A stretch of 64,000 nt of DNA from assembly GCF_011043735.1 (NCBI RefSeq), contig NZ_JAAKGV010000001.1, positions 558,001 to 622,000 on the forward strand. Direction: 5' to 3'. The notes beneath the pieces are model-generated. The model made no database searches. It was not told the DNA's origin and saw only the letters and a list, made by a program, of their open reading frames with translations. Below are positions 7,169 to 16,543 of this stretch, in pieces (within the stretch, counting starts at the first letter, position 1; every line of letters starts with the position of its first letter). The DNA comes from Methylobacterium sp. DB0501. Its GTDB lineage: Bacteria > Pseudomonadota > Alphaproteobacteria > Rhizobiales > Beijerinckiaceae. A program made the position numbers and the translations under genes.

Positions 7169-8910
7169 GCGGTCTCTCCCTGGATGGCTGCGGCCTCCGC
7201 CTCGGCCTGCCGGCGCAGGGCGAAGCGTTGCAGCTTGCCGGATTCGGTCTTGGGCAGGCTCGGCACGTAATGCAAAGCCCGCGGGTACTTGTAGGGCGCG
7301 AGGTCGTTCTTGACGTGGTCCTGCAATGCCTTGGTCAGCGCCTCGGTCTCGGCGAAGCCCGGGTTCAGCACCACGTAGGCCGCGACGATGCGGCCGCGCT
7401 CGGGGCAGGGCGCCGCGACGACGCCGACCTCCGCCACCGCCGGATGGGCGAGCAGGCTCGCCTCCACCTCCGGCCCGGCGATGTTGTAGCCGGCCGAGAC
7501 GATCATGTCGTCGTTGCGGGCCTGGAACCAGAAATAGCCGTCCTCGTCCTCAAGGTAGGTGTCGCCGGTGACGTTCCAGCCGTTCTGCACGTAGACGGTC
7601 TGGCGCTCGTCGGCGAGGTAGCGGCAGCCGATCGGCCCGCGCACCGCGAGCCGCCCCGGCACCCCGGGCGGGCAGGGCTTGCCCTCGGCGTCGATCACCC
7701 GGGCCTCGTAGCCCGGGACCGGCCGCCCGGTGGCGCCGGGGCGAATCTCGTCCTCGGGCGAGGCGATGAAGATGTGCAGCATCTCGGTCGCCCCGATGCC
7801 GTCCATCAGCTTGAGGCCGGTCGCCTTCAACCAGGCGTGCCAGGTCGGCGCCGGCAGGGTCTCGCCGGCCGAGACGCATTTGCGCAAGGACGACAGGTCG
7901 TGCCGGCCGATCAGCCCGAGCATCGCCCGGTAGGCGGTGGGGGCGGTGAACAGGATCGTGGCGCGGTAGCGCTCGATCGCCGCCGCGAGGTCGGCCGGCC
8001 CCGCCTTCTCGAGCAGCACCGCCCGGGCGCCGACCCGGAATGGAAACAGCACCAGGCCGCCGAGGCCGAAGGTGAAGGCCAGCGGCGGCGAGCCGATGAA
8101 CACGTCGTCCTCCGTCGCCTGAAGCACCTCGCGGCCGTAAGCGTCGCAGATCACCAGGAGGTCGCGCTGGTAGTGGATCGTCGCCTTCGGCAGGCCGGTG
8201 GTGCCGGAGGTGAAGCCGAGCAGGCACGGATCGTCGGCTCGGGTCTGCGGCGGCGCGAAGCGGTCAGAGGCGTGGGCCAGGAGGTCGCCCAGCTCGCCCC
8301 CGGCGGTGCCGCGCCAGGTGACGACCCGCACCGGCTCATCTCGCCCTTCCGCCGCCTTCGCCATCTCGTCGATCAGGCCGGCATCGCAGAGGGCCAGCGG
8401 GATGCGCGCCTTGTCGAGGATCTGAGTCAGTTCCTTGGCGCGCAGGAGCGGCATCGTCGCGACCACGATGCCGCCCGCCTTGATGATCGCCAGATAGAGC
8501 GCGACCTTGGTCGGGTTGTTGGCCGAGCGCAGCAGCACACGCCCGCCCGGGACGAGGCCGAGTTCGTCGACCAGGACGTTGGCCATCCGGTCGATCTGGC
8601 GCTTCAGCTCGGCATAGGTCCAGGTCACGTCCGGGCCGACGAGCGCCACCCGCTCGCCGCGCCCTTCCGCGACGTGCCGGTCGACCAGCTCGACGGTGGC
8701 GTTCAGGTGCTCGGGGTAGCCGAGCCGGTCGAGGTTGACGAAGTCCGGCATCCGGTCCGGCGGCGGCAGGTTGTCCCGCACGAAGGTGTCGGGCCGCCGA
8801 GTCCACGGGCTGCCGCCGGGGCGGGGACCGGTCTGCACGGGAGGCGTGACCGCCGAGATCTCCGGCATTGGCGTCCCCGGTTCATGAGCGTTCTGCACGG
8901 CAGCCTCCAT
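7165..8910 (-). CDS. Benzoate/2-aminobenzoate-type CoA ligase (AMP-forming)
   Basis: This 581-residue member of the ANL superfamily starts at the ATG at 8910, with GGGGAGG nearby upstream. The phosphate loop F-T-S-G-T-T-G-L-P-K-A-T lies around residue 235. G-I-G-A-T-E-M-L for adenine binding, T-G-D-T-Y for the hinge region, and the C-terminal P-K-T-E-S-G-K-L-Q-R with the catalytic lysine are all present. The sequence style (N-L-P-P-P-D at the start, A-G-Y-N-I-A-G-P-E-V-E) is that of aromatic acid ligases of the benzoate/anthranilate group. It activates the aromatic carboxylate to its CoA thioester, the first step of the pathway. The choice of 2-aminobenzoate rests on the neighbouring two-domain flavoprotein, not on active-site residues. 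Confidence 0.9.
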   Translation of the reverse strand: MEAAVQNAHEPGTPMPEISAVTPPVQTGPRPGGSPWTRRPDTFVRDNLPPPDRMPDFVNLDRLGYPEHLNATVELVDRHVAEGRGERVALVGPDVTWTYAELKRQIDRMANVLVDELGLVPGGRVLLRSANNPTKVALYLAIIKAGGIVVATMPLLRAKELTQILDKARIPLALCDAGLIDEMAKAAEGRDEPVRVVTWRGTAGGELGDLLAHASDRFAPPQTRADDPCLLGFTSGTTGLPKATIHYQRDLLVICDAYGREVLQATEDDVFIGSPPLAFTFGLGGLVLFPFRVGARAVLLEKAGPADLAAAIERYRATILFTAPTAYRAMLGLIGRHDLSSLRKCVSAGETLPAPTWHAWLKATGLKLMDGIGATEMLHIFIASPEDEIRPGATGRPVPGYEARVIDAEGKPCPPGVPGRLAVRGPIGCRYLADERQTVYVQNGWNVTGDTYLEDEDGYFWFQARNDDMIVSAGYNIAGPEVEASLLAHPAVAEVGVVAAPCPERGRIVAAYVVLNPGFAETEALTKALQDHVKNDLAPYKYPRALHYVPSLPKTESGKLQRFALRRQAEAEAAAIQGETA

Positions 8911-8925
8911 CGGACGAACCTCCCC

Positions 8926-10071
8926 TCAGGCGAGAATCTGGCGGGCGATGACGAGCTTCTGGACCTCGGTGGCGCCCTCGTAGATCCGCAGCGCCCGGAT
9001 CTCGCGGTAGAGCGTCTCCGGCACCGAGCCGGAGCGGACGCCCTCGCCGCCATGGAGCTGCACCGCCCGGTCGATCACTTCCTGCGCCGCTTCCGTCGCC
9101 ACCATCTTGGCCATCGCGGCCTCGCGGGTGATGCGCGGTGCGCCGGAATCCCGGGTCCAGGCGGCGCGGTAGACGTGGAGCGCCGCCGAATCGATCGCCG
9201 TCGCCATCTCGGCGAGGCTGGTCTGGGTCAGCTGCATCGCGGCGAGCGGCGCCCCGAACAGTTTTCGCGATTGCGCGCGGTGCAGGGAAGAATCGAGGGC
9301 GCGGCGGGCGAAGCCGAGCGCTGCGGCGCCGACGGTCGAGCGAAAGACGTCGAGCGTCGCCATCGCGACCTTGAATCCGGCTCCCGCCTCGCCGATGCGG
9401 TTCTCGGCCGGCACGTGGCAATTCTCGAAGCGGAGGCGCGCCAGCGGATGGGGGGCGATGGTGTCGAGGCGTTCCGCGATCGTCAGGCCGGGCGTGTCCG
9501 CCGGCACGCAATAGGCCGAGAGGCCGCGCGCGCCCGGCGCCTCGCCGCTGCGGGCGAAGACGACGTAAGTGTCGGCGATGCCGCCATTCGAGATCCAGGT
9601 CTTCTCGCCGTCGAGCCGTACCGTGCCGTCGGGCATCGGCACCGCCGAGAGCGCGATTTGGGCCACGTCCGAGCCGGCTTCCGGCTCGGTCAGCGCGAAG
9701 GCGGCGATGCGGCGGCCCGCCCGCACCCCCGGCAGCACCGCCTCGCGCTGCGCGTTCGTGCCGGCGAGCGTCAGCGCCCCGGTACCGAGTCCCTGCATGG
9801 CGAAGGAGAAGTCGGCGAGCCCGTCATGGCGCGCGAAGGTCTCGCGCAGGAGGCAGAGCGCCCGCACGTCGAAGCGCCCGTCCTCCGGGGCCGCGAAGCG
9901 AAGAAAGCCGGCCTCGCCGAGGGCCGCGACGAGGCGCCGGCACGACCCGTCGACGTCGTGGTGGTCGACGAGGGCGGGCACCGTGCGGGCGGCCCAGTCG
10001 TCGGCCTGCGCGGCGAGGTCGCGGTGGCGCGGTTCGAAGAACGGCCAGTCGAGGAAGCTGCGGTCGGGCAT
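8926..10071 (-). CDS. Acyl-CoA dehydrogenase
   Basis: This 381-residue flavoenzyme has normal family length. Visible signatures are the [11 protein letters not shown] flavin-binding strand, T-W-I-S-N-G-G, the L-H-G-G-E-G segment near the C terminus and [10 protein letters not shown], whose glutamate is the expected catalytic base. The start ATG at 10071 follows the hydratase stop with a single base between, so the two genes are coupled. In the operon it would oxidise an alicyclic or branched acyl-CoA during beta-oxidation-like processing after ring reduction. It passes electrons to ETF, which is not encoded here. Confidence 0.93.
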   Translation of the reverse strand: MPDRSFLDWPFFEPRHRDLAAQADDWAARTVPALVDHHDVDGSCRRLVAALGEAGFLRFAAPEDGRFDVRALCLLRETFARHDGLADFSFAMQGLGTGALTLAGTNAQREAVLPGVRAGRRIAAFALTEPEAGSDVAQIALSAVPMPDGTVRLDGEKTWISNGGIADTYVVFARSGEAPGARGLSAYCVPADTPGLTIAERLDTIAPHPLARLRFENCHVPAENRIGEAGAGFKVAMATLDVFRSTVGAAALGFARRALDSSLHRAQSRKLFGAPLAAMQLTQTSLAEMATAIDSAALHVYRAAWTRDSGAPRITREAAMAKMVATEAAQEVIDRAVQLHGGEGVRSGSVPETLYREIRALRIYEGATEVQKLVIARQILA

Positions 10072-10072
10072 C

Positions 10073-11416
10073 TCAATTGCCCTCGAAGACCGGCTTGGTC
10101 TTGCCGGCGAAGGCCTCGAAGGCGCGGCGGAAATCCTGGGTCTTCATGCACAGCGCCTGGGCCATCGCCTCGGCGTCGATGGCGGCGTCCACCCCCATCG
10201 CCCATTCCATGTGCAGCATCCGCTTGGTCAGGCCGTTGGCGTAGGCCGGGCCCTGCACCAGGGCGCGGGCGGTCTCGCGGGCCGCAGCCAGGGCGTCTCC
10301 CGCCGGGACCAGGCGGTTGAAGAAGCCCCAGCGCTCGCCCTCCTCGGCGCTCATGAAGCGGCCGGTATAGAGAAGCTCCGATGCCCGGCCCTGGCCGACG
10401 ATCCGGGGCAGGATCGCGCAAGCGCCCATGTCGCAGCCGGCCAGGCCCACCCGGTTGAACAGGAACGCCACCTTGGCGCCCGTGCCCGCCACCCGCAGGT
10501 CGGAGGCCATGGCGATGATGGCGCCCGCTCCGGCGCAGACGCCCTCGACCGCCGCCACGACCGGTTGCGGGCAGGCCCGCATCTCCTTGACGAGGTCGCC
10601 GGTCATCGTCGTGAAGGCGTGGAGGTCGGCCGCCCCCATGGTAGTCAGCGGCTCGATGATCTCGAACACGTCGCCGCCGCTGGAAAAGTTGCCGCCGGCA
10701 CCGGTGACGATCACCGCCGTCACGCCCTCCTCGAACCGCAGGGCCCGGAAGGTGTCCCGCAGTTCGGCGTAGCTCTCGAAGGTCAGCGGGTTCTTCTTCT
10801 CCGGCCGGTTCAACGTCACGGTCGCGATGCCGTCCTCGATCGCGAAGCCGAAATGCTGCGGCGTGAAGCCCTCGAGCGGGGCCGCGATCGCGTTCTGGCG
10901 CCTCATGGTGCCTCCCTGGCGTTTCTGCTTTGGCTTTTCGGGATTGCCGCCCGGCCGTACCGAGGCCTTGAGGGCGGAGAGCTGGGTCGAGAGGGCTTCC
11001 TGCTCGGCGGGACCGAGGGCGCCGACGAGTTCCGCGATCCAGTCGGCATGCGCCCGGGCCATCTCGGCGAAGACGGCGCGCCCCTGCGGCGTCAGGCGCA
11101 CCTGCACCGCCCGACGGTCGGCTTCCGAGACCTGGCGGTCGATCAGCTCCTCCTGGGCCAGCCGTTCGACGAGGCCGGTGACGTTGCCGTTCGAGACCAT
11201 CATCCGGCGCGACAGCTCGCCGAGCTGGATGCCGTCGGGGGCGCGCTCGAGCTGTGCCATCAGGTCGAAGCGGGGCAGGGTGGTGTTGAAGCGGTCGCGC
11301 AGGCGGCGGCGGATCTCCGCCTCGATGGTGTTGGCGGTGGTGAGCAGGCGCAGCCACAGCCGCAACTCGGTGCGGTGGGCGGGAATCTCCACGGGGAATT
11401 CGGCGGGCGCGTTCAC
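10073..11416 (-). CDS. MarR-type regulator fused in frame to an enoyl-CoA hydratase family domain
   Basis: One uninterrupted 447-codon frame runs from a GTG at 11416 (GTGA overlap with the SDR stop) to 10073. Residues 1-165 are a MarR protein: a dimerisation helix, then [16 protein letters not shown] (helix-turn-helix) and [13 protein letters not shown] (wing). A Lys/Gln/Pro linker leads to residue 171, an ATG, where a complete crotonase domain of 277 residues begins, with G-N-F-S-S-G-G-D as the oxyanion loop. The usual second-glutamate region reads G-C-D-M-G-A, so catalysis may be altered. AGGGAGG four bases before that ATG implies the hydratase is also made alone. I see no stop or frameshift between domains. 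A sequencing indel could still hide one. Confidence 0.85.
   Translation of the reverse strand: MNAPAEFPVEIPAHRTELRLWLRLLTTANTIEAEIRRRLRDRFNTTLPRFDLMAQLERAPDGIQLGELSRRMMVSNGNVTGLVERLAQEELIDRQVSEADRRAVQVRLTPQGRAVFAEMARAHADWIAELVGALGPAEQEALSTQLSALKASVRPGGNPEKPKQKRQGGTMRRQNAIAAPLEGFTPQHFGFAIEDGIATVTLNRPEKKNPLTFESYAELRDTFRALRFEEGVTAVIVTGAGGNFSSGGDVFEIIEPLTTMGAADLHAFTTMTGDLVKEMRACPQPVVAAVEGVCAGAGAIIAMASDLRVAGTGAKVAFLFNRVGLAGCDMGACAILPRIVGQGRASELLYTGRFMSAEEGERWGFFNRLVPAGDALAAARETARALVQGPAYANGLTKRMLHMEWAMGVDAAIDAEAMAQALCMKTQDFRRAFEAFAGKTKPVFEGN
10911..10917 (-). promoter_or_regulatory. Internal Shine-Dalgarno sequence for the hydratase domain
   Basis: AGGGAGG on the reverse strand lies four bases before the ATG at 10904-10906, which is codon 171 of the fused MarR-hydratase frame. 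This spacing and strength would allow independent initiation of a 277-residue enoyl-CoA hydratase. The locus may therefore make both a fusion protein and a free enzyme. Confidence 0.6.
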
Positions 11417-12180
11417 AGCTCGCCTCCCGCCACCGCGACGGCCTGGCCGGTGACGGCGCCGGCGCCCGGTCCTGCGAGCCAAAGGACCGCGTCCGCCACC
11501 TCCTCTGGGCGGATCAGGCGGCCCATCGGGTTGTGGCGGGTGAACTCGGTCAGGAGGTCGTCGCGGTTGCGGCCGGTCCTGGCCTCCAGCCCGCCGATGG
11601 CGCTCCCGACGAGGTCGGTGTCGGTGAAGCCGGGGCAGACCGCGTTGACGGTGATGCCAGCGCCGGCCAGTTCCAGCGCCAGCGCCCGGGTCAGCCCGAC
11701 CACCGCGTGCTTGGCGGCGCAATAGGCACCGACATAGGCGTAGCCCTTCAGCCCGGCGGTGGAGGCGACCGAGACGATCCGCCCCCCGCCTTGCGCCTTC
11801 ATGCCGGGCACGACAGTGCGGGCCGCCACCAGCACCGGTTCCAGGTTGAGCGCCATCATCCGCCGCAGGGTTTCGACGTCGCTGCGAGCGAGCGGCGCGG
11901 TCTCGGCCCCGCCGGCATTGTTGACCAGCACCGCCACAGGGCCGGCCTGCTCGGCGGCCTCCTTCAGGGCGCGCTCCAGGGCGGCCGCATCGGTGACGTC
12001 GGCCGCGACGGCGTGGGCGGCGCCGAGTTCGGATTGCGCCTGCGCGGCACTCTCCGGCGTGCGGCCGAGCACGGTCACCCGCTCCCCCGCCGCCACGAAA
12101 CCCGCCGCGATCGCCCGCCCGATGCCGCGGGCGGCGCCGGTGACGAGGACGTGGCGGGGAGGGGAGGACGAGTGGGTCAT
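11413..12180 (-). CDS. Short-chain dehydrogenase/reductase (3-hydroxyacyl-CoA dehydrogenase-like)
   Basis: This 255-residue classical SDR starts at the ATG at 12180. The Rossmann motif T-G-A-A-R-G-I-G is at the N terminus, N-N-A-G-G in strand 4, I-V-S-V-A-S for the catalytic serine and [10 protein letters not shown] for the Tyr-x-x-x-Lys pair, so it should be an active NAD(P)-dependent oxidoreductase. It is the first gene of the leftward operon ending at 5889 and overlaps the MarR fusion by GTGA. In context it would oxidise a 3-hydroxyacyl-CoA formed by the hydratase. Its start codon abuts the candidate operator at 12182-12203. Confidence 0.9.
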   Translation of the reverse strand: MTHSSSPPRHVLVTGAARGIGRAIAAGFVAAGERVTVLGRTPESAAQAQSELGAAHAVAADVTDAAALERALKEAAEQAGPVAVLVNNAGGAETAPLARSDVETLRRMMALNLEPVLVAARTVVPGMKAQGGGRIVSVASTAGLKGYAYVGAYCAAKHAVVGLTRALALELAGAGITVNAVCPGFTDTDLVGSAIGGLEARTGRNRDDLLTEFTRHNPMGRLIRPEEVADAVLWLAGPGAGAVTGQAVAVAGGEL

Positions 12181-12181
12181 G

Positions 12182-12203
12182 GATATTTCAACCTTAAAGG
12201 ATT
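12182..12203. promoter_or_regulatory. Candidate MarR operator, site 1
   Basis: GATATTTCA, four bases, then TAAAGGATT. One half-site matches exactly the half shared with the sites at 18897-18918 and 19101-19122; the other half matches about six of nine positions. It lies immediately before the SDR start codon, where a bound repressor would block transcription or translation of the operon that encodes the MarR fusion itself. Confidence 0.6.
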
Positions 12204-12244
12204 TGGGCGCGGGTGTTTCCGGATCGGGCGCTTCCCCTCCCCAG

Positions 12245-12270
12245 GCGATCTCGGGCTTGCCCGAGATCGC
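12245..12270. repeat. Dispersed 26-bp palindrome, type II copy 1
   Basis: A perfect 12-bp inverted repeat (GCGATCTCGGGC / GCCCGAGATCGC) around TT, embedded in longer arms: CTTCCCCTCCCC on the left pairs with GGGAGGGGAAG on the right. The same 26-bp unit, with one mismatched pair, is at 31722-31747, and a half copy overlaps the kinase stop near 36118-36137. It could act as a terminator-like hairpin between the SDR and monooxygenase units, but there is no T tract. Confidence 0.65.
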
Positions 12271-12296
12271 TGCAAGTTGTGAGGGAGGGGAAGGAG

Positions 12297-13553
12297 CTAC
12301 ACCGCCACCCTGAGCGGGCTCACCTTGCCCGCCACCGCGAACCCGGCCTTGCCGGCGTACCCCCCGACGATCGCCTGGCGTTCGGCGTGGCTCAGCACGT
12401 CCTCGATCCGGGAGAACCCCGCCGGGGCCCGCTTCTCGACCTCGTCGATCACCCGCTCCGGCCCGCCCTTGCGGTTGAGGAGCACGATCTCGGCGGTCTT
12501 CGGCCGGCGCTCGGCCTCGTAGGACGCGAGCGCCTGCATCGGGTGCTCGGCGCTTGCCAGCGCGTCGCCGAGCGCCCGCGCGTCGAGGATCGCCTGCGAG
12601 GCGCCGTTCGAGCCGACCGGGTACATCGGGTGGGCGGCATCCCCCAGGAGCGTTACCCGGCCGTGGGTCCAGCGCGGCAGCGGATCGCGGTCGCACATCG
12701 GGTATTCGAAGATCTGCGGCGTCGCCTCGACGAGGGCGGCGAGGTCGAAATCCGGCAGGGCGAAGCGCCTTGCGTAAGGCAGCACCTGCGAGCGGTGGGC
12801 GGGGCGCGACCAGCTCTCCTTCGGCGGCGGCGACACCTTCCCGTCCGCCATCTTCACGAACACCACCCAGTTCATCAGCTGGTGCCCGTTCCCGGCCTCG
12901 GCGATCGGGTAGAGGACGCATTTGGCGCCCATGCCGCCGCCGATCGCCATGGTGCGGCCGTCGCCCCAGGGCGCCCATTCGGTGGCGCCGCGCCACATCA
13001 GCACCCCGTCCCAGCGCGGCGGACCCTCGTTGGGGAAGAATGTCTTGCGCACCACCGAGTGGATGCCGTCGCAGGCCACCAGCACGTCGCCCCGCACCGT
13101 GCGGCCGGCGTCACCCTTGAGCGAGTCGGTGAAGTGGGCGGTGACCCCGCCCTCGTCCTGCAGGAAGCCCGAGAGCGCGAGGCCGGTCTGCACCGCGTCG
13201 GGTCCCAGCCGCTCGCGCACCGCGTCGTAGAGGACGGCCTGGAGGCGCCCGCGATGGATCGAAAATTGCGGCACCGGATGGCCGGCATCGATCCCGCGCG
13301 GCTCGCGCCACACCTCCTGGCCCTGGCGGTTGTAGTAGGCGAGTTCCTTCGTGCGGATCGCCACCCGGTCGAGGGCCGGCAGCAGGTCGAGCTCGGCGAG
13401 TTCCCGAATGGCGTGCGGCAGGGTGTTGATGCCGACCCCGACCTCGCGCACCTCCGAGGCCTGCTCGTAGAGCGTGGCGCGGATGCCGCGCCGGTGGAGC
13501 ATCAGGGCGGTGGCGAGGCCGCCGATCCCGGCGCCGACGATGATGACGCGCAT
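12297..13553 (-). CDS. FAD-dependent aromatic monooxygenase (salicylate/3-hydroxybenzoate hydroxylase-like)
   Basis: This 418-residue group A flavoprotein monooxygenase has the N-terminal dinucleotide fold V-G-A-G-I-G-G-L-A-T-A-L, an R-G-R-L-Q-A-V-L segment, a D-G-I-H-S-V-V-R motif (the DG fingerprint that binds both FAD and NAD(P)H) and L-L-G-D-A-A-H-P-M (GD motif). It should hydroxylate an aromatic or heteroaromatic ring. It starts 4 bp after the cupin stop and is the last gene of the transporter operon that begins at 18771. Related soluble hydroxylases act on free acids. Its place beside a CoA-dependent route suggests an alternative or upstream hydroxylation. The substrate is unknown. Confidence 0.9.
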   Translation of the reverse strand: MRVIIVGAGIGGLATALMLHRRGIRATLYEQASEVREVGVGINTLPHAIRELAELDLLPALDRVAIRTKELAYYNRQGQEVWREPRGIDAGHPVPQFSIHRGRLQAVLYDAVRERLGPDAVQTGLALSGFLQDEGGVTAHFTDSLKGDAGRTVRGDVLVACDGIHSVVRKTFFPNEGPPRWDGVLMWRGATEWAPWGDGRTMAIGGGMGAKCVLYPIAEAGNGHQLMNWVVFVKMADGKVSPPPKESWSRPAHRSQVLPYARRFALPDFDLAALVEATPQIFEYPMCDRDPLPRWTHGRVTLLGDAAHPMYPVGSNGASQAILDARALGDALASAEHPMQALASYEAERRPKTAEIVLLNRKGGPERVIDEVEKRAPAGFSRIEDVLSHAERQAIVGGYAGKAGFAVAGKVSPLRVAV

Positions 13554-13557
13554 CGCC

Positions 13558-14016
13558 TCACTCCGCGTCCGGGGGCGGCAGGAAATCGACCTCGTGCTTG
13601 GCCGAGATCGCCACCACGTCGGCCGGGTTGGCCTGCGGCCCGAGATTGTGCAGGGCCCAGAACAGGTCGTAGAGGCGGCGGGCCGGCGAGACCCAGAACA
13701 CGCACTTCACATCCGCGTCCGAGCGGTTGAACAGCCCGTGCGGCTGGCCCCGCGGCAGCCGGACCGTGTCGCCCGGCTCGGCCACGCTCTCCTGCCCGTC
13801 GAGAACGGCGGTGAGGCGCCCTTGCAGGATGTACAGGAACTCATCCTGCGTCGGATGGATATGCGGCGGCACGAAGGTGCCCGGCGGGAAGGTGGCGTGC
13901 CAGGACAGCGAGCTCTCGGAGTGCTGCTTGGGCACGTAGATCTGCCCGAGGATGTTCCAGCGCACGCCCTCGATGCCCTCACCGGCGCGGGTGATGCCTG
14001 CGGTCATGGGGGTCAT
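13558..14016 (-). CDS. Single-domain cupin protein
   Basis: This 152-residue protein starts at the ATG at 14016, with AAAGGAG upstream. The first cupin motif P-P-H-I-H-P-T-Q-D-E-F-L-Y-I-L-Q-G provides two His and one Glu ligand, and the second (G-D-T-V-R-L-P-R-G-Q-P-H-G) provides the last His, so a metal site is likely. The length is far below two-domain gentisate or 3-hydroxyanthranilate dioxygenases, so it is not a standard ring-cleaving enzyme of those families. It could be a small metallo-isomerase, a dioxygenase or a ligand-binding partner of the monooxygenase gene 4 bp downstream. The function is unassigned. Confidence 0.85.
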   Translation of the reverse strand: MTPMTAGITRAGEGIEGVRWNILGQIYVPKQHSESSLSWHATFPPGTFVPPHIHPTQDEFLYILQGRLTAVLDGQESVAEPGDTVRLPRGQPHGLFNRSDADVKCVFWVSPARRLYDLFWALHNLGPQANPADVVAISAKHEVDFLPPPDAE

Positions 14017-14060
14017 GGACGAACTCCTTTACGAGACTTGATCTGACGACGGCCGCTCAT

Positions 14061-14093
14061 CTCCCTCCCCCGCAGAGGGGGGAGGGTTGGGGG
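14061..14093. repeat. CTCCC/GGGAG palindromic intergenic element, second copy
   Basis: CTCCCTCCCC faces GGGGGGAGGG across CGCAGA, followed by TTGGGGG. It lies between the cupin start and the livF stop and resembles the element at 5756-5797. As a strong hairpin it could reduce read-through from the transporter genes into the cupin and monooxygenase genes. Confidence 0.5.
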
Positions 14094-14106
14094 CGGTGCG
14101 AATCCT

Positions 14107-14801
<695 letters not shown>

Positions 14802-14802
<1 letters not shown>

Positions 14803-15557
14803 CAGGCCGCCTCCTCCTCGCCGAGATAGGCAGCGCGCACCGCGGGATCGGTGCGGACCGCGTCGGGCGCGCCGCTGGCGATGACGCGCCCGTAGACCAG
14901 CACGCTCATCCGGTCGGCGAGCGCGAACACCGCCTCCATGTCGTGCTCGATCAGCACGATGGTGTGGGTGGCTTTCAATTCGCGCATCAGCCCGACCAGG
15001 ATCGCCGATTCCTCCGGCCCGGTCCCGGCGAGCGGCTCGTCGAGGAGAAGCAGGCGGGCGTTCGTCGCGAGCGCCACCGCCAGTTCGAGCTGGCGCTTCT
15101 CGCCGTGCGACAGGCTGCCGGCCCGGCGCGAAGCCCGGTCGGCGAGGCCGACGCGGCCGAGCGCCACCATCGCTTCGTCGTTGAGCCGGGTCTCGCGCGC
15201 GGCGGGGCGGAAGAAGCGGAAGCTCGAGCCGGAGCCGGCCTGGACCGCGAGCGCCACGTTCTCCAGCACCGAGAACCCGTCGAGGATCGAGGTGATCTGG
15301 AACGAGCGGGCGAGGCCCCGGCGTACCCGCGCCACCATCGGGAGTGCCGTCACGTCCTCGCCCGCGAGATGCACGGTACCGGAATCGCTGGCGAGGCTGC
15401 CCGAGAGCTGGTGGATCAGCGTGGTCTTGCCGGCGCCGTTCGGGCCGATGACGGCGTGCAGCTCGCCCGACGCCACGTCGAGGCTCACGTCGTCGGTGAC
15501 CCGCAGGGCGCCGTAGGACTTGCGCAGGTTCCGGACGCTGAGGAGCGGGGTCGTCAC
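14802..15557 (-). CDS. livG: Branched-chain-type ABC transporter ATP-binding protein LivG
   Basis: This 251-residue ATPase starts at a GTG overlapping the LivM stop (GTGA). Walker A is I-G-P-N-G-A-G-K-T-T-L. The signature reads L-S-H-G-E-K-R-Q-L rather than L-S-G-G, which is the normal LivG variant. Walker B is L-L-L-L-D-E-P-L-A-G and the switch histidine is in L-I-E-H-D-M-E-A-V. The C-terminal A-A-Y-L-G-E-E is the family ending. It forms the ATPase heterodimer with LivF at the cytoplasmic face of LivH/LivM. Confidence 0.94.
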
Positions 15558-16543
15558 GCGCGCCTCCCGATCTTCGCCGCGAGCCCCGCCAGGCCGCCGC
15601 GGGAGAGGAGCACCACCGCGACCAGCATCAGCCCGAGGCCGAGGCGCCAATGGTCGGAATAGTGTGCCAGCACCTCTTCGAGGGCGATCAAGGCGGCGGC
15701 CCCGACGACCGGCCCGACCAACGTGCCCATGCCGCCGAGCACCACCATGACGATCAATTCGCCCGAGCGCTGCCAGCTCATGTAGGCGGGCGAGACGAAC
15801 TCGGCTTGGTTCGCGAGCAGCACCCCGGCGAGGCCGGCGATGGCCCCGGCGATGACGTAGGCGGTGAGCCGGTAGGGCAGGGGCGAGAAGCCGATCGCCT
15901 GCATCCGCACCGCGTTGTCGCGGCTGCCGCGCAGGACCCGGCCGAAGCGCGAGGCGACGACGCGGCGAAGCGTCAGCAGCGCGACCGCCAGCACGGCCAG
16001 CACGAGATAGAACAGGGCCGGATCGCCCTCGATCAGCCGCATCCCGAACAGGGTCGAGCGGCCCGACAGCGGCAACCCGTCGTCGCCGCCGTAAGCGGCG
16101 AGCGAGACCATGAAGAAATACGCCATCTGCCCGAAGGCCAGCGTGATCATGATGAAGTAGACGCCGCGGGTGCGAAGCGAGATCGCCCCGGTGACGAGGG
16201 CGAAGAGGGCGCACACGAGAGCCGCCACCGGTGCCTGGATCGCGAGGTCGCGGATGCCGTGGGCGTCGAGGATGCCGACCGCGTAGGCGCCGAGACCGAT
16301 GAAGGCGGCGTGGCCGAACGACACCATCGCGCCGTAGCCGAGCACGAGGTCGAGGGAGAGGGCGGCGAGCCCGAAGATCATCATCCGGGTCGCGGTGACG
16401 ACCAGGAAGGGCAGGCCGGCGGCCTCCGCCGCGACCGGCAGGGCGGCGAGCGCCGCCAGGACCAGCCCGGCCAGCGCCGTGCCGGAGAGCGCGGCTCGGC
16501 GCCGGGGCGCCTCGGCGGTGATGCGGGCGGCCAGGGTGGTCAT
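15554..16543 (-). CDS. livM: Branched-chain-type ABC transporter permease LivM
   Basis: This 329-residue membrane protein has about nine to ten hydrophobic segments. It contains the LivM-type coupling region A-I-G-F-S-P-L-P-Y-R-L-T-A-Y-V-I-A-G and the early L-S-L-D-L-V-L-G-Y-G-A-M-V-S-F-G-H-A-A-F-I-G-L-G motif that distinguishes LivM from LivH. The ATG at 16543 overlaps the LivH stop by ATGA. It partners LivH to form the translocation pore. Confidence 0.94.
   Translation of the reverse strand: MTTLAARITAEAPRRRAALSGTALAGLVLAALAALPVAAEAAGLPFLVVTATRMMIFGLAALSLDLVLGYGAMVSFGHAAFIGLGAYAVGILDAHGIRDLAIQAPVAALVCALFALVTGAISLRTRGVYFIMITLAFGQMAYFFMVSLAAYGGDDGLPLSGRSTLFGMRLIEGDPALFYLVLAVLAVALLTLRRVVASRFGRVLRGSRDNAVRMQAIGFSPLPYRLTAYVIAGAIAGLAGVLLANQAEFVSPAYMSWQRSGELIVMVVLGGMGTLVGPVVGAAALIALEEVLAHYSDHWRLGLGLMLVAVVLLSRGGLAGLAAKIGRRA

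Noticed and set aside
7228..10320. A 1030-codon open frame on the plus strand
   Set aside because: It runs across the ligase, dehydrogenase and hydratase genes on the other strand; its translation is Arg/Gly/His-rich without any motif.
13558..14016. Cupin as gentisate or 3-hydroxyanthranilate dioxygenase
   Set aside because: It is a single 152-residue cupin, too short for gentisate dioxygenase and lacking the features of 3-hydroxyanthranilate dioxygenase; left unassigned.
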